From positions 107,965,387-108,029,386 of the forward strand of contig CM067370.1 in NCBI GenBank assembly GCA_034401795.1: a DNA stretch of 64,000 nucleotides. The letters are read 5' to 3'. Below, piece after piece: positions 13,801 through 28,800 of this stretch. The notes beneath the pieces are model-generated. The model worked only from the letters and a program-made list of their open reading frames with translations, had not been told where the DNA came from and did not search any database. The stretch is from Chaetoderma sp. LZ-2023a. Lineage: Eukaryota > Mollusca > Caudofoveata > Chaetodermatida > Chaetodermatidae. How positions within the stretch are numbered: position 1 is the first letter of the stretch; each line of letters begins with the position of its first letter. A program made the position numbers and the translations under genes.

Positions 13801-16800
13801 CAGCAGGAACCGCAAAACACGGCTCCGCCGGCATTGCCGGTTGCACAAATAGCGGATGGAATATGCCAGACGGAACGTCGACATCACCATCCGCCTGGCA
13901 AACCCGTACAAATCCCGAGGGCGACCCCTGGAACGTACTAGGCATTGCCGTCATCGAAAGATCCGGCATGCCGGAATCCTCCATTAGCAGCAGATCTTCC
14001 TCCTCTACCGTTGGCTCTTGAGCCAAGGACAGAGAAGGGGCAGGTGCATGCCCCTCAGCAGAACTAGCTGGACCACCTAACGGTTGTCCTGCACCAGCTT
14101 GCCTCACCGGGACCGTGGACTGCAACGAGTCAAACATCGCCTTGAACTGGGCCGCCCATATGCCCAGCGCTGAATCCATTCGTTCATTCAGACGACTTTC
14201 AAGTCCCATAAGAGACGCCTGCTGCAATTTCGCTGCCTTGTCCTTCGCGATCCTCTCCAGCCTCGCACGTCGATCCCTGTCAAACTCTGCCACCATTGCC
14301 GACGACCACTTCACGCACACATCACAAGGGCTGCCGACTTTACACTGAGCGCACGCCACACAGTGATGTCCCAAGTACTTCCGCTTCATGAACCTGTTGC
14401 ACTTCTGGCACAACGTGTCCGGATTCTTAGGTTTCTGCGAACACACACAAAAAATTAAAACGCTGCACATGACAAGCGATGACGAGCACACGCACAATCG
14501 ACTTGATAGTTAAGATTTCTTAAACACATTAACTTTCTCTTAAATTAATGATAACCAAGTTCTTAGGCAGGAAATATTTGAAACTTTTTTGAGTGAAAAT
14601 TTTTTTAAACACATCTCAGCCTTTAACTAACGTTAAATAACCAAGGCTACATCGCCGATCGCTACAAACACCCTCGACAATGAAGCGAAAGCTAAAAATC
14701 GGCGATAAACAGAGTGCATAGACACACCAAGCCAAAAGCGACATAATACATGGGCGCCGCCATCTTGGCCACGGGCGCATCCATCTTTAGAGGAACCGAG
14801 TCGCAAGAGAAAATTAACCGAGTACCCAAATTAAATAAAAAGTTAACGGGTACAGAAGCGACTCCAACAATGGCTAACATTTTAAAACAATGTGCCAATT
14901 TAAGGAAATTTCAAACAGTATTTACGGCACGAATGTATAAATTCTAGATTGATACAACCTGCCCCTGTGATGATTTTCCAAGTTCCTCCATGAAGCCACC
15001 GATGTAATCCTTCGTAACAACCGATAACCGCTTAAATTAACCAAAATTTGAGCACACTAAATTTGCGACTTTGACAAAACGCAAAATAGACGAATCTGTC
15101 TGTGATTAGGAATTGACTCGGTACCTGCGGCTATGGTATTCCCGGACACAGTAGGGGCAGGACCAGGAGAGTGCGGAGTTTTAATTGTTTATTTTGAGCT
15201 AGACTAGATAATAGACATTATCATAATAGTACATCTGGTAAGTATTATTCGAAGTAGAATGTCTATTTGCAAGCCAAGAAATTACTTTTAAAATTTACCA
15301 TGGGAATGACTCACTCGAGAAGCTAGTTCCAATGATAAATTAAAAGAAAATCTCATGGCTAGCAAATAGGCATTTCTCAAGATTATTGACTATCTTGACC
15401 ATTAAAGGGTTACTAGACCACTGGGATGGTTTCTAAATACAGGACTATTTGACAGATGACTGTCACTTAACCCTTTCAATGACAAATTGTATAGCTGCAG
15501 CATATATTCTGTCGAATAGTTTGAAATTAATGACTGAAACATTGCTTTCAGTCATAACAATTTCTATATATTCAACACCTTTCCTGTTTCTTTGCTTTGA
15601 AATTGAGAATTTATCAGTGAAACGGATAAGATATTTCCTACATAACCACAATTTCTGTGCCTAAAATCCAGGTGTCTTGAGGAAGATGAACTGTAATCAA
15701 TGATTCTATTATTTCATTGCTATAATCATCTCTAGCTAAAAACAACTACCCGTATTCCTCCTATTAGAGAGGCCTATGCCTTAATAGAAGCCCACCCCCA
15801 AACTCAGCAATATCAGTCAGATTTTCTTAGCACTTTGCAAACGGGAAAAAAGCCTAATACAAACCTACACCAAAACTCGGCATCTTGGTTCAATAAACTG
15901 TTTCCAAATATTGACATTAATAAATAATTTGTCGTTTATTACTTAAAAATTTGTCATAAAAGTTGAAATTCAGTCAGGCCAGGGGAGCTAAAAACGAACT
16001 TGAATAATACGAAAATTGAAAACATTTCATGCTAGAGATTATTTCCATCAGACAACTACGCTTAATGTATACTATACTAATAACAGCAGGAGTGAAATTA
16101 TTATGTAGGGCCACATAAAAAGTTTATTACATCAAAACTTCATCAAATCTAACAAAATGTCGCCGCGACAAAATGGAAATCATGTGATATTAGGAAGCTG
16201 CGCAGTCTTAATATTTAGAGCGAGTACTCGGCAGATTCGCGGACCTGTGGTTTTGGACTCGGAACTCAGAAATTACTATATATGGTGTGATGGGAACCCA
16301 GAACTGTACGTTAAATGAGATCTGGATAACGGGTACCCGTTTGATAACTGCGCATTGATATGAATCCTGTCAAACAAGGAAGTTTGAGATCGCTTTACAG
16401 TGTTTTGCATTGGTGTGTCGAGAGACTCCCTTTGAAACGGGATCGAGAATGCAGGAAGTTAGGCCTTTATTTTTAATTTTGTGCGTTTATCATTGAATTA
16501 AACGGCTAATCAAATAATATATCTCAGAATTCTTTTCTCAATAGATGATCGTGTGGGGAACTTGTGACTCGGTACATTTAATTAGTCGTCTACACACATG
16601 TGCTGGTTTTCTGATGTAATTTCATGGAATCCTGGAAATACATGTAGACGTTTAACATGAGCTTATTAGAAGTCAGTTTGGGGATTGACTAAACATTTTG
16701 GGGGGAAAACTCCCTAATAGAAGCTTACACCCTTTCTCGGACATTCTGCTGGTGAAATTTCTTCAACACCACCCTTCTAGGCTTCTAATCGGAGGGATAC

Positions 16801-19800
16801 GGTATACAGTTTTCAGCATTAACAGCATTCAAATTACTTTCAAAATATTCAAGGATATTTTCTATGCTGTGAAAATTCCTGCCTGAATCACTAAAACTAA
16901 CTCCATCGAGATTATACTGCATTGTGGCTACGTGACTCCTAAACTTGATAATTATATGAGCGTTTAATATGATAATTATATGAGTGTTTAATATAACTTA
17001 CCTGTGGAACAAGGTATGGCATGACAACACGACTCTTCACTGACATGACTTGTTTCAGACCATCGAGAGCAAACTCCCTCAACTTGGGATTATGCTGCAA
17101 ATACATATAGCAAACATTAGTGATTGATTTGTAGCTATGCACCACTCATTTCCAGCTAAGCTCTGACCACCTTTTATGCAGGTTTGAATGGAGTTTAGCA
17201 CATTGAACACTGCATTGCCAGAATCATAACTGCAAATTAACTATACAGGTAACAAAATGAATATTTTGAAACTAATTTCACTGGGAACTGTTGCTGCCTA
17301 TGACAGAAAGAGCGCAGTCGAGTTAGTTTCAAAATCCTCAACAGAATGTTTATTAAATTTAATTTCAACAAAGACAAACAATTCGGTTACTGTCGGATCT
17401 TTGTCCTGATCGTATCTGACATATGTCATGCAACTTGTGGCATGAGCTAGCGAGTCGCTTTATTTTGATGACATCAGGCACATGAGCGACAAATTAGATC
17501 GCTCCATTAGTAATTAATGATGTATAAGGTACAAATAAAATGAATTTTGTCTGCCAAAGATAAACCATAAAATTAATATATAGCTTCTAGCCCGTATGAT
17601 GATGAACAAGAGATTTACCAGTTTCTGTAGTAGATCCAGAAGAATGTCATCCAGAGCCCTTTGTCCAATGTTGGCATGGAGATTATCAAACGTCTTAGCG
17701 GCAGCTTCACGAACCTCGGGCAAATGATCACACAGAGCACGGCGAACTGCAGGAATGAGGCTATCAGCAAATACTAGAACCTATGACAAACAAGATACAG
17801 CTCAAATCCTCAAGCCTAGAATAAGTATAACATTATCTAACAAGAATTCAGTGGAATTAAATGTCTCGCCTGTCGCCTGTTTGTCACAGTCCTTGACTTT
17901 TGACCTTGTGACCTCACAAGGTCAAATAATAATGTCAGAATGACTTTGTGACCACACTATCAGCACACATCTTATGGTATAGGGAAACATGTCCATGTTT
18001 AATTCTGGTAGTATGAACCAATTTTGAAATATAAATGATTTGCTAAACACAAAAACTTCACGTTGAAAAATCAGAGGTCAAATTGCAATGACAGTATGAC
18101 CTAGTTCAAGTGACCTCACTATCAGCACACATCTCCCTTAAGGTATAGGGAATCATGTGTCCAAGTTTAGTTCTAGTAGTATGAAGCATTTCTGAAATAC
18201 AAATGTAAATGATTTGCTAAACGCAAAAACTTAACGTTGCCACCATCGCTGGAAAAGTGATACCTATGTCTCGCTCCCTGCTTCGCAAATGAGACAAAAA
18301 CAAGTTAGTCAAATTATACTGAAGAACGAAACGCAAATCAAATTTATATATGAAACATATATAACATTTGATTTTTAATTTATAAAATTGAATCTCAACT
18401 GCTATAGATTATCCAAAATGTGAAGCCATATAATAATATATACAGGAAGAAACTATTGTTAAAAATGTTAACATAATCATAAACCAGCAATATTTATTTA
18501 GTTGTATTTCACACAAACTTTTATGGATCCGACTTTTAGACTTAACCAAGCAACTTCCTGTTACATTTCTAACGTGATTGACAGCAGTTAACAGCTCGTT
18601 TTGCACGGTTTCTTTGCGTGGATATACAACAATATCACGAGGATGGAGAGGTTTAGGCAGTCAAGTTTAGTAATTCTCTTGAGGAGACAGCTTAGTAAGT
18701 GGTCTAGAGGACAACAGAGAATTTCAGTTGGAATAGGATGAACAGAGAACCAGTTTCCGTGAGCGCTCACTCGGCATCAGTCATTCATCATCATCATCAT
18801 CATTCAACTCTATCCTGCCTGTCTGTCGATTTCTTGACATGATTGTGGCTTGCTACACCCACGGACTTCGGCAAAAACTGTAAGTTTGACTAATTTTACA
18901 TGGTTTTAACACCTTCTTTGGAGGCTGGTTGTATATATTCAATGTTGTACCAGTCTTTCAAGGCACTGGTTGCTTTCCCAGCTCTTGAAAGCACCTTGAC
19001 AACGCATGAATTACCATTCTCTTCTGTAAAATTCAAATATTGTCCAACCTTCGGCTTGAGACAAATTCTAGACAAGTCAGGTTCGCTATTAGAACTTACA
19101 GAATTCTGCACAGTTACTGATTGTTCATTGAGTTCTACAGTTTGATCATCATCAAAGTCATCTATATTAACATCCTCATGAGTACTATTTTTATTATCAT
19201 TAGCTGACTGTTCATCAATACTCGAGTCAACAGAAAGCTCCATATGCTCATTTAAATCTGACAATTCACATGAAAGTTTTGTTAAACGGCATTTGTGAAC
19301 ACGAATGTATGAACCTCCATGTCGTACAAAGACAACCACTCCGTCCTGACCGATCACAACACCTGGCCCTTTCCACTCATTGCTATCATCTCGCTTATAA
19401 TAGACAATGTCTCCTGTAATATAGTTGTCATAATTTCTAGTTTGTTTCCGTAATGCCCTTCTAATTCTATCAGAAGTTTCAACTTCAATATATGCTTTTC
19501 TAGCCTCATGAAGACCAATTAAATGTTCAGTAACGCATTTACTTTCTGATGAACCTTCTAAAGCAGGCAAATCATCTATCAAAACTGATGGGAGATTGGG
19601 ATTTTCACCATAGACTAATTGATGTGCACTAAAGCCATGCACATTACACAAACAATTTTTTGCATTCACTGACCATGCAAGTGCTGTTTGCCAATCCAGT
19701 GTAGTGTCATGTTTTACTTTCGAAAGAATTTCACTCAGAGTCCTATTGTGTCTCTCAAGAATCCCATTACTCCAGGGGCTGTACGCTGGTGTAGTCTTAA

Positions 19801-22800
19801 CTGTTATATTAAAGTTCTCAGCCATATCGTGAAATTCTTTATTGTCAAACTCCCTACCATTGTCAGTAAGAACAAATTTGGGGGGCCCATGTACACTAAT
19901 CCAAATTTGAATAAACTGTTTGACTATAATGTCTGACCGTTTACTAAAAATCACAACAGCAGCGCTATAACGTGTGAATAAATCAATAATATGTAAATAC
20001 CACACATTTGACTGTATCTCATGCAAGTCCATAGCTACCATATGGTTAAATTTAGTGGCTAATGGCACACTAACTGCGGGTTTAGGTAAAGGACGTTTGA
20101 ACTTCATACAAGTCTCACACTCTTTTACAATGTCTTGTAACATATTGGTGATATCGATATCCAAACCTACACCTGCAGTTTTTAGTAGAATAATCAATTT
20201 TTCTGCTGTAGCATGTCCGAATTGTTTATGCAATTTGACAAGTTCACATTTATCATATTTCTTTGTGTTTACTGTAGTAAGAACTTCTTCAATTTGATTA
20301 GCCTCAACTGATGAATTATCCCCTTTTAAATTAACACAGTAGTGGCCACTGGAAGTGAAATTCAGTCTTACTGGCTCACCAAACATTGTAGCGCTATCAT
20401 TGCTTAAGTTCAATACAGTGTTTGCTTTCTTTAGAGAATCTTTACTTAGTAGAAGGGGTATGTCACAGTTAACTACTTCAGTAGAAATATTACAGCTTGT
20501 GTTACCAATTAAAGCTGGGATCATAATGTTTTCTATCGACTTCACCTCAACACCATCTCCAAACTTAAATTGCTGATTACTTTCAGTTCTAGTAAACATA
20601 CTATCGCTCGACTCACGTAAACTATATCTGTACTCATCTAACCATTTTTTTCCACAAACTGTTCTTGTACACGCGGTGTCTATTACTGCTGTACCATAGG
20701 CTTCCATCATGAAAATTTCATCTTTGTGTTTCTCATTTGTCAATAATGTAATATTGACAGATTCTGACTTTTCAGTTTTATTTCTTTCATTTAGATAACA
20801 ATCCTTAGCCCAATGAAAAACTGATTCACAAATTGCACATCTGGTTCGTCGTCCAAATTTATTCAAAGGATTTGTACCTTTCAAGTTAGTATTATTATTA
20901 TTTCTATAGGTCATATTTCTTGGTCTAAATTCAGTTGTAGATCTTTCCGTAGCGAAAATGGTTTCAACAGGCTCCTGCTTTATCTTAAAAGGTGTGTTAC
21001 TATTAACAGCTGTACATGAATGATCTTCGCTGAAAATTCTTTTTAATGCTGATCTCATAGTATCATACTTAATATCAGGACATGCAGTTAATGCTAACTG
21101 TCTCTCTTTTGTGTTGAGATTGGAATTGTCTAAGAGTTTAAAGGCTAATACAGCATCAGGTAATGACATGTCATGTTTTTTAGTTCTAGTGTATCTGTGT
21201 TCAAATTCATTAATGTAATCACTCATAATCATAGTGTCAATTTTTCTGAAACTTTCAAAGTTTGTGTATGCTTCGTAAGCACTATCAATAATATCTTTTT
21301 TATAGACAACGTCCAAGGCATTTAACAGTATATCCATTCCATCTTCATTATTTAGATCTTCAGCCTTCAGTTCTAAAGCAGTCTCTCTCGTTCTTCCAGT
21401 CAACGATAATGCGACAGCCAGCGCTTGTTTTTTAGGATCCAAATCAGTAACTAATGTCCACATTTTAATTTCATTCCTCCACGTTTCATAAGTCACTTTG
21501 TCATCAAACTTGGGCGGTATCTTGTAATTCTGTGCCATGATTAAGTTTGGCTAAACCACGCTCTGCTACCATGTAAAATTAGTCAAACTTACAGTTTTTG
21601 CCGAAGTCCGTGGGTGTAGCAAGCCACAATCATGTCAAGAAATCGACAGACAGGCAGGATAGAGTTGAATGATGATGATGATGATGAATGACTGATGCCG
21701 AGTGAGTGCTCACGGAAACTGGTTCTCTGTTCATCCTATTCCAACTGAAATTCTCTGTTGTCCTCTAGACCACTTACTAAGCTGTCTCCTCAAGAGAATT
21801 ACTAAACTTGACTGCCTAAACCTCTCCATCCTCTTTTTTATACATATATACAAATTTAAACTGACTGATTATAATTGAAGTGTGCCTTTCTCTAGCAAGC
21901 CTAGAAGGACTAGAGAAGATGATCCCTTCTTTGTGAGACAATCCGCAATCTGAGTCTTAGAAGAACTCCATTTCAAGGCGCTTATTTGTTTTGAATTCAT
22001 CAACTGTTTGATTCCACTTATTTCTATTCGTAAACGTTTTTCTGACACATGATTATTAGAATGCACTGTCTGGTGTAAAGAGTGGTTATCTGTTATACAT
22101 TCCAAAGGTAACAAAGTTGGACAAGCATGTCCCAGAGTAATCTCAGTGTACAGAAACGCTAAGAATATAGCTTCATCAACTGCCTCTGACATGGCCAGTG
22201 CTTCTGCAGCTAATGTACTTCGTACGACTCTTCTAACTTTTTTAGATTGCCATGATACTAATGAAAATTTACCATTATCGCCTACGAGAAATACTAAGTA
22301 ACCTCCTTGGCTACCTCCATCTGGAAGATTACCCAAAGAAGCATCACTGAAGACTAAGAGCTTTAATGAATCACTTTTTCCTAAGTGTTGAAATTTCAAA
22401 TTAACATTTTCAGATTTAATTTTCTTAATGACCTTGTTAACTTCAACTAAGTCCTTAACTTTGGCTTGATTAAACGATGACGCTAACAAACTGGCATCAA
22501 ACATCACATCAGGTCGTGTTTGACTTGCTATCCACATTATTTGACCTATTTTTGATCGCATAGCATTACTTTCCAACACAGTCAATGAGGATTCTTTGTC
22601 AATTGCTCGATGCTTGGTTAATTCAATAGGTTCAAGAGACTTGATATAATGATGCTGATCCAGTGTAATTTTGTTTTCATCTGAGGTTAGATTAAGACCA
22701 ACATATTTGAAAGTGTCTATCTCTTCACGGCCTACATTCAATTTTTTCCTAATCCGATCAATAAAATTCTGCTCAAAATTATCACTTCCAGACCAGATGA

Positions 22801-25800
22801 AATCATCAACATGACTTGCTAATAAACCTTTGAGTCCATCTTTATCAACCCAATAAAACACAGCAGGGTCAACTGTTGAGACTTGTGAACCACTGTCAAG
22901 CATTACTTCCTTAACCTTGTTATACCAGCAAAGTGAGGCATCACTTAAACCATATACACATTTCTTAAGGTGCCAAACCACACCAACAACATTTGCCTCT
23001 TTAGGGGGTTTCAAATAAATGTCTCTTGATAACTCTTGACCTTGCAAAAAAGCAGTCTTAATGTCCATTGATTTGGGCTTCCAATTATATTGAGCAATTA
23101 TAGCTAAAACCAGTCTAAGAGATTCCTTAGCACAAGTTGGGGAATCTTTTTCTACATTGTTCTTATCAGTGTCCTCAAAACCTCTAGCCACTAGACGAGC
23201 TTTACAAATATCACCAGTAGACGTTCCTTTCACTGTACAAATCCATCTCGTAGAAATACATTTTTGACCAGTGTCAGGTAATTCCTCATACACATCAAAT
23301 TCAATCCATTTGTTAAGTTCATCAATTTTTGCCTGGTCAAAACACACATCTTCAACCATGTAAAAACAGCTATCACTACTTTCAGAACTATTCAAATCTG
23401 TAAATTGTACATCTTTAAGTCGACTAATGTCCGCTGAAATTTTAACACCTTCTTTGGAGGCTGGTTGTATATATTCAATGTTGTACCAGTCTTTCAAGGC
23501 ACTGGTTGCTTTCCCAGCTCTTGTTGCAACCAAAGGCTAGCGTTATAAAACAGGCAATATAGAAGACTGGCGCTTATTTTGACAAATACATTGCTGTAGC
23601 TGCTTGAAAATACATCTGTACCAGAGCGATTACATGTGACATACTTGACGCAATAACTTTTTGATGTAAAGAAAATGCTAGAAAATATTTTAAAACTAAT
23701 ATGACTGGTCAAATTATTTTCAACATATTCAGCTTATGTATACAGTTAGTTGTCTTATAATTCTGGCACTGGAATTGCATGGGCTAAATGGTTAATTTAA
23801 CGTAACAGGAGTCTAGATATGACCTCGATGACTTCAGGTATATATGATCTGTATATTTACCTTTCTATGCCCCCCCTTAATGGTCAAACCAGCCAAAACC
23901 GGCCTCTGTTATGGTCTAGTGGAATGTCCATTTACAGGCCAATAGAATGTAATTTTTAATAATTTACAACTGGAATGACTGGCTCAATAATTGAGCCAGT
24001 CATTCTAGTGATAAATTTTCAAAAATTGTCTTCTCTTGACCTGTAAATGGACATTTAATAGGCAGATATTTAACTTTTCTTGACCAAATTTGATCAAAGG
24101 GTTAAAAATATAATGCATACATATACTAACATGGTCTCTGCTAGTCGCTGCCATAATCTCACTCAAACCAATGCATACGCCTTGTCTCTGTTGACTCTCC
24201 TTAGAATCTAGACCTCGCTCCAGCACCGGGATAATCTCAGGTAAAACTCTTTCACCAAGCTTCTTCACCAAGTCACCAAGTGTCCGTGCCGCTATCTGTA
24301 AAGAAACCATATGAATTAGAGGAATTACACGCATGGCTTGAAATTAAGCTAGATGAGACAAGTCAGTAGCTCTAATGACAATTAAATTGTGCTAGGAGCA
24401 GTCCAGATAATTACGATCTAGGTTTAATTTGACAGATGTGCCAATTACTTTTAGTCATTATACCAAAGAATTGTGAGCATAGATTATTCAGTTCTAATGG
24501 CATAAGAAAGTGAACAATGTTGCTCAATGCTGTAAACTGTTACTGCTTAAGGAGTGACTGGCTCGATAAGCTTTCAAAAATAATCTTCTGGCATGCAAAT
24601 GGACATTTTCCATGAGAAGTTGTAATTTTCTTGAACAAATTTGAAAACTAAAGGGTTATGGGATATTATATAATAAAGGATTCAAGTTGTTACTTGCACC
24701 CAATGCTGGTCATTCCATACATAACACTATATCTGGACTAGCCTCGGTATCATTAATTTCAAGCCTGATGTACCTAGAAAGCATTAATTGAGAAATCAAC
24801 AAGAGCTTGGCAAACGGCGCATAATACCCAACCAACATAATAAGCCAAAGAACGAGAGCTGTCACGGTAGTGAAGATGTCATCCAGAAACTACTCTGCCG
24901 CCTGCCTGCCAGCCCACCCATCCATCCATCCGGCCACCGCCTGCCAGCCCACCCATCCGCCACCAACCCCCCTCCCGATTGGAACCATCTTTTTATATCT
25001 CAACAATTCTTTCGGGCAGGTATAAAATATTACTCACTTGTCTTTTATCATAGATAGGGCTAGCCAGGCAGCCAAGCAGTAACTGGAATAAAGTGGGCAG
25101 GATCTCTCGTAATGTACGTGGTGTATTGCTGATGATAATCTTCCAAACATGGAGGGCGGACTGGCGCACCATAAGCGCCACATCTGAACGACCCATATAC
25201 AAACCTGCCAATACGCGATTAAAACGACTCGATCCCAAAGCTCGCAGAATCGTCTGTAAGAAAATTAGATATAAATTAGATATATAAGAATTTTAGTAAA
25301 AGGTAGAGATATTCTAATTTCATGCACATAAGACACAATCACCTGACAAGCGGTACTGGAGATGAAGCAGTGCTGCAGTGGCAAGCTGGAGAAATGCTTA
25401 GAGTTTCATACATAGTATAATCAGGTTAAGTTTACGTTGTTGAATGACAAGGCAAGTTTTTAAGGTACATGAGTTAACATGGTAAGCTAAGCTGTTTGAA
25501 AATTTACGACCCAAATGATTGGCTCATTTATTGATCCCACTTTCAGCCGTGTTTTCACAAATATTCTTCCTGTGACCAATAGCTGAACATTTCCTAAGAC
25601 TATTATAAGACATTTTTGGCCGGGTTGTTCATTAATTCTCTAAAATCGTTAATTCTCTAAGTTGGCCATCCTAATCGCAATGTGTTTTATAAACAGTACT
25701 CACCTGCTGCGAGTTCTCTGTACCAAAGTTGTCATCATCACCGGCGCTTTCGGTTGACATTTTACCAGATACACCTGTAAACATCAAACGAAGTCTATAT

Positions 25801-28800
25801 AAATGATTTAACTTCATATACAAATGGACACACAGTCCGTATGACAGCTTCTGTCCCTTGTCAATGTAAATCATTTTAAACCCTTTAATGCCCAAATTTA
25901 TTCAAGAACATTTAAATTTTGCTATAGAAAATTTCCACTTGCAGACCAAGAGAATATGTTTGAAAATTTACCATTGCAATGACTAATAGGCTTTGCTTGC
26001 TCTGTAAATGGATGAATGTCAAGAGCACTGCAGACGCTGTATTGGGCCAGCTAGTGTCAAATGGTACAAAACTTTTCTCTCCTTCGTCATGTACATTGCT
26101 TTGATACAATATTGTGATGAGCCATTGCAGAAGCATACAAGTATAGTAATTGTTAGACATCATTCTAGATTTGCACTGATGACATGATCACGATGGTCAT
26201 TAAGGCTTTGTACCGTTGAAATTTGATATCGCAGAAAGCTAAATACAGTACAGCCCATATAAATAAGTTAACATGTTTCCAAAAAAAATCCATAACCATG
26301 CTAGTTAGTATAAGTTTGAACATGTTGACTATTTTGAACATCATTGTATTGGAAGGCATTACTGACCTGTATGTTTTGTTCTGGAAACATTTTACATTAT
26401 TTCTGAGCTGTATATTTTCAAAATATGAATCAGTCCGTGATAGCTACCAATCTTTTAGGTATTAAACTTACCAGAAATCTTGTAGAGTAAATCTCCCAAA
26501 AGCTGTATGGAACTGGCACGTATTCTCCAGCTATCATCAAACAGACCATTCTCCAGCTCTGGTAGCAGCAGCTCTATTGCAGTGTCTGAGTATAGGTTAA
26601 TGATTCTCTGCCCAGCACGCATCGCCGTCTCTCGCACAAACTCAGATTCATCAGCTAAACCCTGACATAGCAAACAAGGCACATCAGTCAATGGATGTAT
26701 GCTCCCTGAAGGCATCATACTCCGTAGGGACACTATAACCTATAGTCCGGACAAACATTCTTTGTAATGTTCAGTGAACCATGAAAAGTAGGTCAAAAGC
26801 ATGTTCAGTGAATCGTGAAAAGTAGATCACAACTTTTAATATGCGACACACCGTCAGCGTATAATACATCCAAACACCAGGTTTAGTTCCAGTATGCCAA
26901 AAACTCTTGAAACTATAGCCCGGACTAACATGTTCTGTAATATTCAATGAAGCATGAAAAGTAGGTTACAATGAACTACTTTCCATACACCGTACACCGC
27001 CTCTCTAAGATGCACCCACATATCAAGTTTAGCTCACGCATACCAAAAACTCTTGAAGCTACAACCATGACAAGTTTTCTGTAATGTTCAATGAACCATG
27101 AAAAATTGGTCACACTGACCTACTTTTCATATACTGCAAACCTCTTCCCTAAGAAGCATCCACATATTAAGTTGACTTCCTGCATACCAAAAACATTTGA
27201 AACAACGGCCCTGACAAAATTTCTTTGCTAATATTCAATGAAGCGTGAAACATTGACAAGTAGGTAAAAGGTAGGTTACTGCACACCTCGCTAAGATGCA
27301 TCCACATATGAAGTCTAGTTCCTGTATACCAAAAACTCTCTAAACTAGAGCCCAGACAAAGATTTTCGCTAATATTCAATGAACTGTGAAAAGGTTAAAT
27401 GTAGGTCAGGCTGACCCACTTTTCACACACTGCACATCTCCACAAGATTTATCCACATACAAAGTTATATGATTATACATATAAGTCCTGAAACTATGGC
27501 CCGGACAAACTTGTAGACTGTGATGTTCCGTGAACCATGAAAAGTAGGTCAAAATTAGGTCACACTGACCTACTTTTCACACACTGAACATCTTTTCCAT
27601 AAGATGCATCCACACCCCAAGTTTCATCATTTTACACATAGTCTTGAAACTATGGCCCAGATAAGCTGGTAGAGGGTGAACGGACGGACAAAGCGGTGAC
27701 TATACGCTTCTCCGAAATTGTTCGGGGAACATAAGAATATCAACTGAAAGGAAACTTCAATGCATCAGCAATTTAGGATTATAACAAGAGGCCCAAGGGG
27801 CCTGTGTCGCTCACCTGGAGCACTATGCATTTCTGTCAAAATTGTTGGTGGGTGGTTTAGTAGTCTTTTAAATGAGTTTGTGGACATATTTGCAAGTCCA
27901 ATATGGCCACCAAATATTCCACATTTTGATTGGTCCACTGCGGCCATGATTCTGACATAGCTCCTTCCCTTGAAAAACTTTAATGACACTCCGTGCCTAA
28001 TCATATCTCCCAAATTTCGGCCAAATACACTCAGTGGTTCTGGAGCTGTTTTGGCAAAAAATATGTTATCCAGGATGGCCGCCAAATAGAGCTGGGCGGT
28101 CTAACGGTAGTACCGTGAGGACCGCGGTATACCGTGAACCGTGACCGTTGACATTTCCAAATACCGTGAATACCGTCCATAATGTTGGATCAATATTTGA
28201 GAAATATATTTATAAAATCTGACTTGACCAAGGGTAAATAAGTGCTAATAGTGCCAAAAATACAGGCATCCCTAACTATTAGCCGAGTTCAGGTGAAAGG
28301 GTTGTTGTAAAAACAAACATCAAGATGTCAATTACAAAATAATGACAGGCAGAATTGTATGTCAAACGTACGTCTTGAAAGTCTCACGGTAAAATTGCCT
28401 TATTTAAAACATCTAAACTCATTCTCTGGCCGTCCGCCGGTAGTAATTACACTATAATATATTCATATTCCCGTTTCTATTATTTGTAATTTATTACTCC
28501 AAGCATTTTGTCACCGAACAAACACGCTAGAATAACAAAATAACATACAAACTGCGTGCTATTCAAGCACAACAGCGATCTTGCAGACGTATCTGATTGG
28601 TTGTTCATGAACTAGACCGTGGGAAAATACATTACTATGCTGAATTTATCAATGAAAATTTACTAAAACGTAGTATTTGCTCGCGCCGTTTTGATCACGT
28701 GCTAATTTATTAGCAACGAGCAGCGTTGATGTCGTTATTTTGTATTTTTCTGGCTTGTTTTAAGAAATTTCTTTACGGATTAAATCCAGTTTAAGTAACG

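Larger units (their letters stand above)
8465..15260 (-). mobile_element. Full-length DIRS-type YR retrotransposon
   Basis: A 6.8-kb element, coding strand minus. It contains 159-bp inverted terminal repeats (8506-8664 and 15088-15246), an internal complementary region (8732-8831), a Cys-rich gag-like ORF, an RT-RNase H ORF and a tyrosine recombinase ORF. DIRS elements replicate through a circular intermediate and integrate by tyrosine recombinase, so they make no target-site duplication; none is seen. Both ends share GAAT with the target. All three ORFs are long and uninterrupted, so the copy looks recent and possibly competent. It lies in the 9.4-kb intron between GCN1 exons N and O, antisense to the window's plus strand and parallel with the gene. 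Confidence 0.93.
18639..23523 (-). mobile_element. Ty1/copia retrotransposon, permuted, inverted LTRs
   Basis: In minus-strand order the locus reads RT-RNase H (23523-21869), LTR plus primer-binding site (21833-21556), gag-protease-integrase (21538-18896), then a second LTR in the opposite orientation (18900-18639). A normal copia is LTR-gag-PR-IN-RT-RH-LTR. An 84-bp coding segment is present twice, at 18904-18987 and 23440-23523. It belongs to the IN-RT junction, so the two halves were cut there. Both long ORFs are open. The cause may be autointegration, insertion of a one-LTR circle, or recombination between copies. It lies in the intron between GCN1 exons L and M. Confidence 0.88.

Noticed and set aside
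12759-14348. Plus-strand ORFs across the DIRS gag region
   Set aside because: Antisense shadows of the GC-rich ORF1.
26165-26465. Overlapping 64- and 80-codon ORFs between exons I and J
   Set aside because: AT-rich intron sequence with no similarity to GCN1 and no splice continuity.
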